A stretch of DNA of 64,000 bases from Bicyclus anynana (GCF_947172395.1 NC_069106.1:4464001-4528000); one strand, 5' to 3'; shown: positions 44,695 through 55,867, counted from the stretch's first letter. The notes: a model not told the origin generated them from the letters alone. Translations and numbers: made by a program.

Positions 44695-45210
44695 CTCAAT
44701 TATCGTATCAATTTATTCATACTTCTGCGATTGTGCGATTTACGTCAATGATTAACATACGGTTAACTTGTTTAATGTGTTAATTAACTTGGTTACATTG
44801 TACCAGATCGCCATCTCTCATTATGGGATTAACGTAAAGTAAAAAAAAGTAAAAAAAGACTTTCTAAAGTTTTGCTTTAATACTTATTATAATTAATGTT
44901 AGATTAATTTTCTCTGTACGGGAAATTATAATTTACAAGCAATTTGATTTAACGACTTGACGTATTACCTATTACTTGTTAGTGAAGCCGACCGCAAGTT
45001 TATAGAAAATGTTCATTTGGAGTAAAATCCTAAGTATTATGAGATCAAAAGACTATAAATTGTTGAGACTACATTTATAGTCTCAGCAGTTACCTGTCAG
45101 ACATAATTGATTAATCCCAGTAGAGCAATACACGGCTATTTTCAAGAACTAACATCGGATTAGTGAAGTATCTCAAGATAAAATAAGGCCATTTTAAGAA
45201 AAACAACTGA
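44695..45210. other. Intergenic, no feature recognised
   Basis: AT-rich with a small inverted repeat near 45048-45085 (GACTATAAAT / ATTTATAGTC). Confidence 0.35.
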
Positions 45211-45214
45211 TTAT

Positions 45215-45690
45215 ACTGGCTACTGATTATACTGGTTACTAATTATACTGGCTAATGATTATACTGGCTACTGATTTTACTGGCTACTTATTATATTGGC
45301 TACTGATTATAATGGCTACCGATTATACCAGCTACTGGTTATACTGGCTACTGATTATACTGGCTACAGGTTATATTGGTTACTGATTATACTGGCTACA
45401 GGTTATATTGGCTACTGATTATACTGGCTACAGGTTATATTGGCTACTGATTATACTGGCTACAGGTTATATTGGCTACTGATTATACTGGCTACAGGTT
45501 ATATTGGCTACTGATTATACTGGCTACAGGTTATATTGTTTACTGATTATATTGGCTACAGGTTATATTGGCTACTGATTATACTGGCTACAGGTTATAT
45601 TGGCTACTGATTATACTGGCTACAGGTTATATTGGCTACTGATTATACTGGCTATTGATTAATGCTGGCTACTGATTATGCTGGATACTG
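45215..45690. repeat. Tandem array, 16-bp units forming a 32-bp dimer
   Basis: Basic unit TACTGATTATACTGGC alternates with TACAGGTTATATTGGC through the middle of the array, giving a regular 32-bp period. The two ends consist of more diverged single units. Confidence 0.95.
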
Positions 45691-45974
45691 ATTGGCATAT
45701 ATTCTTTACAAGTATAGATTAGTAAGATGAAACCACCAAGAAACAATTTGCCTGAGGGATTCCCCAGGATAATGATACTCTCGACGTAATAAAGACGAAA
45801 CATGCATCTACCAAAATAATCCAGGAGTTTTTTGTTAATTTCGTTCATATTAGACGTGTAATATTATTTTATTAGTTAATAAGTAGGTACTGGAATCTAG
45901 AAGAGCAACTGTACAATACTTTCAAAAAATAGAGGGATTTGTTACACGCATTTTTTGAATAACATAGACATGTT

Positions 45975-46036
45975 TTATCCTCATATTCTCATAGGAACGG
46001 AAACTATACAGGTGAAATTGCGGAGCGACGCTAGTT
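45975..46036 (+). mobile_element. Helitron-like 3' fragment
   Basis: TCATAGGAACGGAAACTATA, then GCGGAGCGACGCTAG; body missing. Confidence 0.5.
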
Positions 46037-46312
46037 GGTTTATAAGGACCTACTGGAATATAGAAATTCAGGTGCGAAATACTTTCAAAGGAGAGATTAA
46101 TTTTATACACGCAATAGACAGTTTCATTAAATACGATTATAATTAAACATTATTTTAAGTAGATATTATATTATAAAATATTTATAATTGACACGCAATA
46201 TCATGTTTAGTGGGTTTCCGAGAAAGAAATTAATATAATTAATGAAAGAAATTAATATAATTAATTAGTCCAGTTCATTCACTGTACAGAAATAACAATA
46301 TAAACTTTTCTT

Positions 46313-46552
46313 TTAACCATTCGCTGCCCGCGAGTATTTTATCGAAAAGCCCGTCTGCGTCGAAGAAGACGACAGTCAGGGAACGCGGTTTTAATCTACC
46401 GTTGTGAGCCATTTAAAAAATCTTTATATTCCTCTATCCCGCGGAGCATGATACTGTGCTCGCCTATTGCTCTAAGTTTACTTTATATTTTTTACATGTC
46501 ACGTAACGGATACGATGGGCGACCGGTCGTCCATTAGGAGTCAAATGGTTAA
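46313..46552. mobile_element. Possible TTAA-flanked MITE (piggyBac-like)
   Basis: TTAACCATT at the left and AATGGTTAA at the right, 240 bp apart, give inverted ends within TTAA sites, the target of piggyBac elements. Inverted similarity beyond the first 9 bases is weak. Confidence 0.4.
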
Positions 46553-46629
46553 AATAAGTAGCATTAGTACCTACCTGCTGGGAAGTTTATACACTACCAA
46601 GTGTTAGGAGGCAAACTAGCTTCATAATT

Positions 46630-46800
46630 GCATTACATATTTATTTTCATGCTGGCAACTTTGTTTTTAAATGATCTCTCAGTCATTCTGTGATTGGTTG
46701 ACGCCGGACGTAAAATGGCGGGAACCAATCAGATTTATTTTATCCAAGCTTGAAAGCTTGACAGGAAACATATTTATTTTCATGTTGGCGGTCGATTATT
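46630..46800. repeat. Pair of direct repeats about 150 bp apart
   Basis: ACATATTTATTTTCATGCTG at about 46644 and ACATATTTATTTTCATGTTG at about 46769. Could be target duplication or remnants of an element's ends. Confidence 0.4.
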
Positions 46801-46931
46801 CTATGTTGAGCGAGAGTTAAGTCGAGTAAAACAGTTTGTAACCAACATTTTTTGAAAAGAGCCACTGCAGAGTTTCTTATCGATTCTTCTCTGCAATGTC
46901 TGCAATTCCGAATCGAGAGTAGTTAGCCGTT

Positions 46932-47182
46932 AGCCGTGATAGCCCAGTGGATATGACCCCTGCCTCCGATTCCAGAGGGTGTGGGTTCAAATCCGGTCCG
47001 GGGCATGCACCTCCAACTTTTCAGTTGTGTGTATTTTAAGAAATTAAATATCACGTGTTGTAAACGGTGAAGGAAAACAAGTCTGCCAATCCGCATTGGG
47101 CCAGCGTGGTGGACTATTGGCCTAACCCCTCTCATTCTGAGAGGAGACTCGAGCTCAGCAGTGAGCCGAATATGGGTTAATA

Positions 47183-47233
<51 letters not shown>
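46932..47233 (+). repeat. SINE-A copy with long GAT microsatellite tail
   Basis: Full head with TAGCCCAGTGG, body shortened by an internal deletion near 47070, tail GAGCCGAATATGGGTTAATA and then about 16 GAT units. Confidence 0.9.
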
Positions 47234-47234
<1 letters not shown>

Positions 47235-47514
47235 GTAGTTTCACCACCAACAGAAAGATCAAATTAAGTAATTGAAATAAAAAAAAGTATTCAAACAATC
47301 AAGAAGTTATTATTACCTGAATCCTGATACGCTTACACAAGGTATTTACACCTTGGAGATTTTTTTTGTGCCGTGATCTTCCTATATCATAGTCTTATAC
47401 GTAGTCAGGGTACGTAAGGATTTTTCTAAGAAAGTAAAAATATTGCTTTTCGAATTTTCTCATTTCTGAAGTGAAGCTCTATAGGCAGATATTTATTAAT
47501 CGTAGATAGATAGA

Positions 47515-47655
47515 TATATTCTTTATTGCACATAAATAATATAAAACAATATTCATGAAGTAACAAAATAAGGTAGAAATATGCAAAGGCGGTCTTATCG
47601 CTAATAGCGATCTCCTCCAGACAAAATACCCCGCAATGTAAGAAGTAATAGAAAA
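47515..47655 (-). mobile_element. LINE 3'-tail fragment
   Basis: GATAGATAGATATATTCTTT followed by TTGCACATAAATAATATAAA and CTTATCGCTAATAGCGATCT, typical of a reversed non-LTR element end. Confidence 0.55.
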
Positions 47656-47659
47656 CGGA

Positions 47660-48058
47660 TAGTGCCAATTTAATCTAAAAATTTAAATTTAATTAAATTT
47701 AATTGAAATTTAATCGTATTTAACTTATAACATAAACGAAACTTTTACATCCAAAAAACTTATAACTAATTATAATTATTGTAATCTTAAGATTTTTTTA
47801 TTAAGTTTAAAATTTTAAACGAAGAAAAGCATCCTACCATAACTAAATACCTTACTGTAAAAAGAAATAATAAAAAAACCTTAAATTAAAACATTTTGTA
47901 CCAAGGCAGCTTTTACCTCTTTAAATATAAAATTTTCTAGTGAGTAAAATTTAATGACGTCATAAACCAGCTGGTTAAATATATGCTCATCTCATCTTAT
48001 CTTGAACTTTCATTTTAAGTAGCTACTTATATGGTAATTAAGCATTTTTCAAAATTAT
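47660..48058. other. Very AT-rich intergenic, no feature recognised
   Basis: Long runs of AATTTAAATT and TTAAAATTTT-type words. Confidence 0.4.
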
Positions 48059-48059
48059 A

Positions 48060-48420
48060 CCTGACCAGCGCACGCCCGCGAATTCGTCCGCGTGGAATTT
48101 AGTTTTTCACGAATCACATGGATTTTTCCGGGATAAAAAGTAATCCAGGCTATAATATATCTTAGTACCAAATTTCAGCTAATTCGGTTCATTAGGCGAG
48201 GCGTGAAAGAGTAACAAACATTCATATTATCGAAATCATCAGTTTTCGCAAATCTCGGGATAAAAAGAGCCTATGTGTTAATCCAGAGTAAAATCTATTT
48301 CCATTCCAAGTTTCAGCCAAATCGCTTCAGAAGTAGCGGCGTTAAAGAGTAACAAACATCCAAACAAATATGCATCCAAACATACATACAAACTTTGGCG
48401 TTTATAATATTAATAGGATT
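48060..48420 (-). mobile_element. Helitron-like element, family 2
   Basis: CGCCCGCGAATTCGTCCGCG at the 3' hairpin end, CCAAATTTCAGCTAATTCGG and GTTAAAGAGTAACAAACATC inside, and the 5' end in reverse at TTTATAATATTAATAGGAT. Second copy at 4035-4448. Confidence 0.65.
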
Positions 48421-48521
48421 TTATGACGAGATCTAACTAGATTACCTCATGTTATGAAAATATTACAATGAAAATATTTTAGTACCGAATAAGAGTTCTT
48501 CTATCCACCTGATGGTGGATA

Positions 48522-48797
48522 GTCGTGATAGCCCAATGTATTATGCGCCTTCAATGCGGAGGGCGTAGGTTCGAATCCAGTCCGGGACATGCACCTCCAA
48601 CTTTTCCATTACGCGCATTTTAACAAATTAAATATTAAGTGTCTCAAACCTACACACCTGGGAATTAAATTATTATCTACGTGTATGAAGTCTGCCAACC
48701 CGCATTGGGCCAGCGTGGTAGACTAAGCCCTTTCATACTGAGAGGAGACTCTTGTTCAATGGTGAGCCGAATATGGGTTGGTAATGATGATGATGAT
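48522..48797 (+). repeat. SINE-A, diverged copy
   Basis: Head AGTCGTGATAGCCCAATG and B box GGTTCGAATCC are kept; the body has small deletions; ends in GATGATGAT. Confidence 0.8.
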
Positions 48798-48799
48798 TT

Positions 48800-49224
48800 C
48801 TATTCAAAACCTAAATCAGTCCGGATACCTGTTTCAGTAGAGAGTAGATTCGGCTAAGTTTTTTTTTAATCAACCATTATTTTGCAATAATTTTAAAAAA
48901 TAACAAATGACCTCTGATATCACGTTATATAGTCGGCACCGGTCATTAACATTAACATTTGACATTGCTCGTTAAAGAATATAAATCTAAATGTTTTAAC
49001 TTCAAGCTATTTAGCTTTTTAGCTTTAACATTCTGGTCAGCAGTCATTATCATTAACATTTGATAGTGGTTAAAAACTATATCCATCATCATAATCATAA
49101 TGTTTTAAAATCTTCATTTTCTCAAAAGATTACATAAAATTCGGTTTTATGAGAAATACTATCAACTAAGATAATAATTTATTTACGAGAGTACAGATCT
49201 AGTTAGATTTCAATTAAACATACA
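48800..49224. other. Intergenic, no feature recognised
   Basis: AT-rich, no gene or clear repeat. Confidence 0.35.
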
Positions 49225-49445
49225 AAAAATCAAATATTTTTTTTCATAATAGAGCGCTTGGCTGCAATCATGCTTGACAGTAAGCGATGATGCAGCCTAT
49301 GGTGGAACGCGCCTGCATAGAAGATGCCTATTCACTCTTGAATTGAATATACCCATGTAGGTGGAAGGGAAAACGGAAGCTGGAAGGGCATTTCAAAAGT
49401 TAATGAACTTTGGAGAACATATGCTACTTTTGATCCCAGAAAAAG
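49225..49445 (-). repeat. Lepidopteran dispersed repeat (LINE/SINE type)
   Basis: Poly-T start, GAGCGCTTGGCTGCAATCAT, AGTAAGCGATGATGCAGCCT and AGAAGATGCCTATTCACTCT. I recognise the wording as a common lepidopteran repeat; the family is not assigned. Confidence 0.5.
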
Positions 49446-49459
49446 CATGGTTCATGCGA

Positions 49460-49514
49460 GATTTGTAAAAAAAAAATACAATTTCACGCGAACGGAGTTG
49501 CGGGCATCCATTAG
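49460..49514 (+). mobile_element. Helitron-like 3' end
   Basis: TTTCACGCGAACGGAGTTGC then GGGCATCCATTAG, ending where the next Helitron-like copy begins. Confidence 0.5.
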
Positions 49515-49515
49515 T

Positions 49516-49716
49516 TTATACTGATATTATAAAGAGGTAAAATGTAAAGGTAACTTTGGTGTTTAGGGGATAATCTCTGGATCTACTGAACCGATTTTGA
49601 AAATTCTTTTACCAATAGAAATCCAAGTTATTTCTGAGTGTCAGGCTATAATAATTCATCCCCTTATTCTCATGGAAACGGGAACTACGTGGATGAAAAT
49701 GCGGGACGTTGGCTAG
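49516..49716 (+). mobile_element. Helitron-like element, near complete
   Basis: TATACTGATATTATAAAGAG start, GGATCTACTGAACCGATTTT body, and hairpin region GGGAACTACGTGGATG, then GGCTAG. Directly follows another 3' end, so two copies sit head to tail. Confidence 0.7.
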
Positions 49717-49939
49717 AATCTTTAAAGCTCTGAATACAAATTATAATCCGACCAAACAACTCGTTCGAAAATTACATCTGGTCCGAGTGAAAGTGGTCGG
49801 GGTTCAATCTTACACGGTCGCGGAGTGAAAAGAAAAGTGTTTTTGCCGCCCAAAGCAATAAAATGAACGCATTTCGTCATAATTACCATCTTTGTACTGA
49901 TGGGTCTGGTATTCCATTTCATTTGAGTTTAATTGACTT

Positions 49940-50255
49940 AGTAGTAGAGACCGTCATTTGCCTCCTTGTCGAGGATCTCCGGGTGATAGATACGGGGAAT
50001 CTGTCACCCACCGGAGATAAGTCCTCTAGTTGATAACGCTTTCAGTGTTCCCGAAGCGATCTCAGTAACACAAAAGGAGAGCTCGATTTACGAGTGTCGC
50101 TGGCTGGGTTGCGACAGTTTACGAAATGTTCCCGTGGCTCAGTCATCAGGCGACGAGTCGGAACACCGTGGGATTTTAGTCGGTTGAAATCCGACATAAC
50201 CTGCTTGCCTCCCCGGGGCGAGAAGGTATCCATGAGGATTTCTCCACGTTAAAAA
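49940..50255. repeat. GC-richer dispersed repeat
   Basis: TTGCCTCCTTGTCGAGGATC, GGAGAGCTCGATTTACGAGT and GAGGATTTCTCCACGTTAAA followed by poly-A. The poly-A end and truncated layout suggest a plus-strand retroelement 3' end. Confidence 0.5.
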
Positions 50256-50346
50256 AAAAGTAATAGTGTTTACAAAGTAGATACAATGTATACAAAACTG
50301 TAGCTACGAAAAATCCACTTCACAATAGTGCAGTTTATCGTTATGC

Positions 50347-50543
50347 CTGCCCCGCTAACCAAGTGGCACGTCGATTCTCTTGCTACGATCGCAAACGCTT
50401 CGAAAACTATGGGAATGTATGGGAATGACAGATCTTGATCACGTGATCTGTCGATAGCAAATTTCATTCCCATACATCTTTCTAGTTTTCGAAGCGTTAG
50501 CGATCGTAGAAAGAAATCGGCGCGCCACTTGGCTAGGGGGGGC
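50347..50543. mobile_element. Palindromic MITE-like element
   Basis: About 55-bp imperfect inverted arms: GCTAACCAAGTGGC and CTACGATCGC at the left, GCGATCGTAG and GCCACTTGGCTAG at the right. The centre has its own inverted GATCACGTGATC. Confidence 0.75.
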
Positions 50544-50584
50544 TGGTGGTTTTATATTAATAACGTATTAATATAAAACCACCA
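50544..50584. repeat. Perfect inverted repeat, 18-bp arms with 5-bp spacer
   Basis: TGGTGGTTTTATATTAAT and its exact complement flank AACGT, directly beside the palindromic MITE. Confidence 0.85.
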
Positions 50585-50636
50585 ATGACTTGTATATTGA
50601 AGACTCCATTCTACCATACAGCATAGAAACGACTTC

Positions 50637-50902
50637 AAAGATATTTTATACTAGAGATAGGGCACTAGAGCATCAAAACTAATGTGTATAATTATAGTCT
50701 TAATTTAATTTAGTCGCGTATTAAACAACGAAAGTTATTTATGCACATAATACCTAAATATTGTCCACAATGTCGAGTTGTGTGTTTAGGAAGTATAAAA
50801 CTATTTAGACATAAAATATTATACACAAAATTGTGCATGTGGGCGTTCAGTTGAGTCGCTAAATATTGGATCACATTTTGCGGTGATTTTGTGGGCACAC
50901 AA
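50637..50902 (+). repeat. Repeat E, long copy
   Basis: Same order as 40075-40350: TTTATACTAGAGATAGGGCA, AACAACGAAAGTTATTTATG, GAGTCGCTAAATATTGGATC, then GGTGATTTTGTGGGCACACA. Confidence 0.75.
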
Positions 50903-51063
50903 TCAATACTAATATTATAAAGCTGAAGAGTTTGTTTGTTTGTTTGTTTGATTGAACGCGCTAATCTCAGAAACTACTGGTCCGATTTGAAAAATTCTTT
51001 AAGTTTTAGATAGCCTCTTTATCGAGGAAGGCCACGCAGGTGAAACCATGCGGCGTCAGCTAG
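50903..51063 (+). mobile_element. Helitron-like element (lep1 type)
   Basis: Starts TCAATACTAATATTATAAAG directly after repeat E and ends CACGCAGGTGAAACCATGCG, GCGTCAGCTAG. A segment between the body and hairpin is deleted. Confidence 0.8.
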
Positions 51064-51484
51064 TAAATAAATAAAATAGTAATAAGTTTACTTAACCTAC
51101 TTTAACGGGCACGTAAGAAAACAAAGACATTATTCAGACGTGTTCAGAGTGAAATCTGTTTGATCTTAGGTTAACTATTAGTTATTAGTTAACTATTCAG
51201 TTTCTTTATGAATATTAATGAGCATGTATTCAACTGTCAGTCTTTAGGGACTACTTCATATCTATGAGTATTGAGTATGTATATCCGGCAGGCGTTAGGA
51301 TTTCTCTCCTATTTACGGCAAAGAGTAAAGACTTTTGCTTTTCAGAGAAACCTTAATGACTCCACGATCAAGCTATATTTTAGGTCTTCTTATTCTGAGT
51401 TTCGAGCAAGTCAGCTTGACGATTTCTACTACAAAAAGAATGCACCGTCGTCCAATGATTATTATTTTACATTCTTATAATATA

Positions 51485-51659
51485 CTAGCTGACGCCGCAC
51501 GGTTCCCGTTCCCGTAGGAATACGGGGATAATATATAGCCTTCGTCGATAAATGGGCTATCTAACACTGAAAGAATTTTTCAAATCGGACCAGTAGTTCC
51601 TGAGATTAGCGTGTTCAATCCAACAGACAAACTCTTCAATTTTATAATGTTAGTATAGA
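51485..51659 (-). mobile_element. Helitron-like element (lep1 type)
   Basis: CTAGCTGACGCCGCACGGTT to ATAATGTTAGTATAGA in reverse. Part of the hairpin loop is deleted. Confidence 0.8.
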
Positions 51660-51661
51660 TT

Positions 51662-52035
51662 TATTTTTATATGTCAAACAGAAACTAACTAACAAATTAA
51701 AATTATTTTGCCCCACATTTAGCAAACTATATACTAAATAAAAATTAAATTTAAATCATAAGCGAAATAAATAAAGTTTTATCTAGTTGAAGCTAGTCGG
51801 AAAAAAACTGTATTATGGTCTAAAAACCGGCATTAAAAATATATACCCTCATCTGTTATTTATTAGTTATAAAAAGAAATGATGGATAATTTTCATAGTG
51901 ACACATTGCAAACAGTTTGCCTAGTCAAATTGCGACCGAACGTATTTTTGATACAAAATCTAAGAAACTATGTAATAGATCAAAGGCAACTTAATACAGT
52001 AAAATTAATCATAAAATTAGCTTTTATTTGACATA
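51662..52035. other. Intergenic, no feature recognised
   Basis: AT-rich spacer between two Helitron-like copies of the same orientation. Confidence 0.35.
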
Positions 52036-52224
52036 CTAGCTGACGCCACGCGGTTTCACCCGCGTAGTTCCCGTCCCCGTAGGAATACGGGGATAATATA
52101 TAGCCTTCCTTGATGAATGGGCTATCTAACACTGAAAGAATTTTTCAAATCGGACCAGTAGTTCCTGAGATTAGTGCGTTCAATCCAACAAACAAACTCT
52201 TCAGATTTATAATATTAGTATAGA
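52036..52224 (-). mobile_element. Helitron-like element (lep1 type), complete
   Basis: CTAGCTGACGCCACGCGGTT, then CACCCGCGTAGTTCCCGT, through to ATAATATTAGTATAGA. The hairpin CCACGCGG / CCGCGTAG is intact. Close to the 51485 copy in sequence. Confidence 0.85.
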
Positions 52225-52229
52225 TTATA

Positions 52230-53155
52230 CGACTAAATAACTCATGGTATTTGTATAATATCACTCAACTGTTTATATCTGACAACCTCACAGTTGCAGT
52301 GTGACAGCAGACATCCTTTACGTTTTCAATTCTGCTATTCTTTTAAAAAGTTTACGATTTTTATTAATGAAGCCAAGAGAGAAAGTAGATTAACAAAATT
52401 TAATAAAAAAAATATATTATTTAATACTCAAAGGGTGCAATTCTACTAGGCAACCTATTTGCAATGTGTCAGTGTTAAGAGCGCACAGCGTGTCGGTACG
52501 ATATGGATAAAATTCGAAGCGCAAGCGAGACGCCGAATTATGATTTTCACGTGAGTGAAAAGTACGGAGCGATTGACACGCGACGCAAATTTGATGACGT
52601 GAGCGCCAAAACCATTTTTACCTAATTGCAAGTAAATTAAACAACATAACGAAACACAAAATGGCCATGTTCAAGATATATACCTAATTTTCTATACAAA
52701 ACAATAATTTAAGAAAATAAATTTGCTTTTCCTGAGATTGAAAGCAAAATGTAAGCAAAACATGTATTTTTCAAAAAAATAAACTATCGAGAAAAGTTTT
52801 ACAAATTGTGTATTTTGTACAGTCATAACGAAGCTAACGCTTTGAAATATCATTTACCCAAATATCAGGCTCCTAACTTTTCCAGAATCTGAGATCCAGA
52901 ACCATTTGTAACCACCAAATTACATATTGCACACTCTTAATATTTTCTATCAGTTTTTTCTTATCCCAATTAAATAACAGATGAGTATATATTCCTTATG
53001 CCGGATCTTGTACTATTAGGAGTGGGTACGACAATAGTCCAACGGGGCGGTTGAATTTAAGGATATTACGTTAGGGATCAAATATTTAGAAGCATGGGCT
53101 GAAAAACTTTAAACTCTTATAAAATGGCTATCATATTCTGGGACCAGTCGTAATG
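52230..53155. other. Intergenic, no clear feature
   Basis: The stretch 52440-52625 is GC-richer with ACGTGAGTGAAAAGTACGGA but has no gene signal or second copy. Confidence 0.3.
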
Positions 53156-53159
53156 TAGC

Positions 53160-53640
53160 ATTCTTCTTCTTCTTCTTAGGGTGCCTCTCCGACTAGCGAA
53201 GGTTGGCAGTCAGTTTCTTGAACTCGTCTCTATCCTTCGCGAGGCGAAATAATTGTGCGGCGCTCGCGATCCCGGTCCAATCTCTGATGTTTCTCAGCCA
53301 AGACTTCTTCCTGCGACCAACGCCTCTTCTACCAGCAACCTTCCCCATCAAGATGAGCTGTAGAAGCTCGTAACTCTCGTGTCGTAGCACGTGCTCTAGA
53401 TACGCGACTTTTCTCGTCTTGACGGTCTGCTGTTCACGCTTCTGATTGACGCGTCGCAGAACTTCGGCATTCGTTACTTTGTGAGTCCAGCTGATAGCCA
53501 GCATGCGTCTAAGCTCCCACATCGCGAACGCTTCTATACGTTTCCTGATATTCTCTTTTACTTTTCAGGCTTCATATCCGTATAGATAGTATGGGTCAGA
53601 TGTAATAACGCAGGAGTCGAATGCGCAAACGGATCTAAAG
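53160..53640 (-). pseudogene. LINE ORF2 C-terminal fragment (second LINE type)
   Basis: A frame from 53522 to 53193 reads MWELRRMLAISWTHKVTNAE, then VAYLEHVLRHESYELLQL and RRGVGRRKKSWLRNIRDWTG. This is the layout of the end of insect non-LTR ORF2 proteins. It continues upstream after one stop (KVKENIRKRIEAFA). A TTC microsatellite lies at the 3' side. The reverse transcriptase itself is missing. Confidence 0.75.
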
Positions 53641-53654
53641 ACTGCAATTGTAGA

Positions 53655-53935
53655 GCAATGTAGCATCATCATGCATCATGGACGTCCACTGCAGGACATA
53701 AGCCTTTTGTAGGGACTTTCAAAAATCACGATCCTGAGCCGCCTACATCCAGCGAATCCCTGCGACTCGCTTGATGTCGTCAGTCCACCTAGTAGGTGGT
53801 CGACCAACACTGCGCTTTCAAGTGCGGGGTTGAGATTCCAGCACCTTGGGACCCCAATGTTTATCGGCTCTTCGAACTATGTGCCCCGCCCATTACCACT
53901 TCAGCTTTGCGACTCGGTGAACTATTATTAGAGCT
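53655..53935 (-). mobile_element. RTE-type LINE 3' fragment
   Basis: Reverse of the 42.4-42.68 kb end: TGGACGTCCACTGCAGGACA, CAGCGAATCCCTGCGACTCG and CGACCAACACTGCGCTTTCA. Sits beside the other LINE fragment. Confidence 0.75.
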
Positions 53936-53939
53936 TGTA

Positions 53940-54640
53940 ATGTTTATTATATTTGTAATTAAAAATACTAATTCTAAATTCTGTATGTTAATTAAATTAT
54001 CTACATTTGTTTTTTTAAAGCTTTCCTTCGGTATATTATGATGATGATAAATCTGTCTGTCTGTACTGTCAAAGTATAACGTACATTTTACTAATTTTTG
54101 GACAAATTAACCTGAGTAACAGACCGAAAAATACACTGCGAGTTTAATAGAAAATCTGTTTATTTAAGTTGCACTTGGAGTAGGTAGAGGTCTTTAGATT
54201 AATTTTAAATGTACAATTAATTACTTAATTAAAAAACATTTTTTTTGCCACAATTATACACGCCAGCTTTTTAATAATTAATTCAAAAAATTTGCTTTTT
54301 AATTTTTTTCATGTTAACATTTTGTTTATTGTTAAAATTCTTATAGTTTACGCAGGTAAATGTAGGCCTTTACCGTGACTGATGTTACCTTACCGATAAA
54401 ATACACTTTAAGGTAGGCCAAACTACCAGAATCAATCCATTTCAAAAAATATAAAACTATAAAACCTAAACTGGGAATCGAACTTAGGATCTCTCTATTA
54501 TATCGCTAAGCATTTTTAACTGTACCAGAATAGCTATTACATAAAAAGATAGATAGGAAGAAAGATTTATTTATTTCTTTTGTATTCTTATTTAAATAGC
54601 ACGCAAACTAACTTGCACTGCATTATTATAATTAATCATA
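53940..54640. other. Intergenic, no feature recognised
   Basis: AT-rich, no gene or clear repeat. Confidence 0.35.
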
Positions 54641-54644
54641 AATG

Positions 54645-54955
54645 TGTCATAAATATATCTAACTCTCTGCTGGCTAATGTTTTTTAATACAAACTAAAAC
54701 TTTCCCGTATAAATCAATTAATTTCAAATCTGCAGTTAGGGAGTATTTACACTGGATGCAAAGAAAGCTTCGGACTATTAGACGATGTGGCATTTCATTA
54801 TTTTAATTCATAACTGTGTCATAATTATATCTAACTCTCTGCTGGCTAAATTAAAACTTTCCCGTATAAATCAATTAATATCAAAACTCCAGTTAGGGAC
54901 TATTTACACTGGATGCAAAGAAAGCTTCCGACTATTAGACGGTGAGGCATGTTAC
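54645..54955. repeat. Tandem duplication of about 170 bp
   Basis: TCTAACTCTCTGCTGGCTAA (54658 and 54830), CTTTCCCGTATAAATCAATT and ACACTGGATGCAAAGAAAGC each occur twice in order. The offset falls from 172 to 157 bp, so the second copy has lost 15 bp. Confidence 0.9.
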
Positions 54956-55099
54956 TTACAGCTTATAAGGGTTTCGTAGTCAACAAGAAACCCTTGTATT
55001 TTCGCTGTGTCCACCTATTCTTCTGTCTTTCCGTCCGAGCTAATCAAAGATACTGGGTAAATATCCGTGATTATTGTCGTCAACTGTTGAAAAAGTAAC

Positions 55100-55290
55100 T
55101 TTCTGGTAGTACCACCGTGGCTAGCTACCACCATGCCGGTAAAGACGTACCACCAAGCGATTTAGCGTTCCGGTACGATGCCGAGTAGAACCATCGGAGT
55201 ATAAACTTGTACTTCTTCCAAGTTCAATATAACCCTGCATCCATCTTATACTGCATCGTCACTTAACATCAGGTGACATCGCAGTCAAAA
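55100..55290 (+). repeat. SINE-B, diverged copy
   Basis: AAGACGTACCACCAAGCGAT, AGCGTTCCGGTACGATGCC and CATCTTATACTGCATCGTCA are the plus-strand counterparts of the 38.97 and 59.22 kb copies. Confidence 0.65.
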
Positions 55291-55294
55291 TCAT

Positions 55295-55865
55295 TGATAA
55301 AAACAAACTTTCTACACTAGGACAGAAAGACCATTTTGAATAGTCGGTAGCGGACGCGTTAGGTATACGCCCCTTAACAAATTAGTCAAAGGTAGTAGGT
55401 ATCACAACAATGAGTAAAAGTCAGTCTCAACATTAGTCTCTACGTAAACACTAGGGTAGAAAGTGAGCCTTTTTATAGCTGGTTGCGGCGGTGTCATGTA
55501 TAGGCGCCACTTTGAAATAGTCAAAGCTACTGAGTAATAACAGTGATTACGCTCCAGCTGTTGAGTAAAAGTAACTCATAACACTTGATTTATGATCTCG
55601 CTTCGAACGTTGTAGGCTTATATTACCAATATACTTGAAGCTGGGCACAGATTAGCTAACATACAGTTAAGTAACTGTCTTACATGAGGAGTTTTCTCTT
55701 ATTACGCTCTAGTTCTTGGCTAACGTAAATTTATAGAATCTCCTGTTAATGTGCAAAGGATTACAGAAACTCTAAAAAGAATTTGGGAATGTAAGTAACT
55801 GGGAATTTAGTTTTAAACTACTAAAAACTGTAATAAATAATAAAAATCTTTGGTTGAACTATTAA
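55295..55865. other. Intergenic, no feature recognised
   Basis: No gene signal or clear repeat. Confidence 0.35.
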
Positions 55866-55867
55866 GA

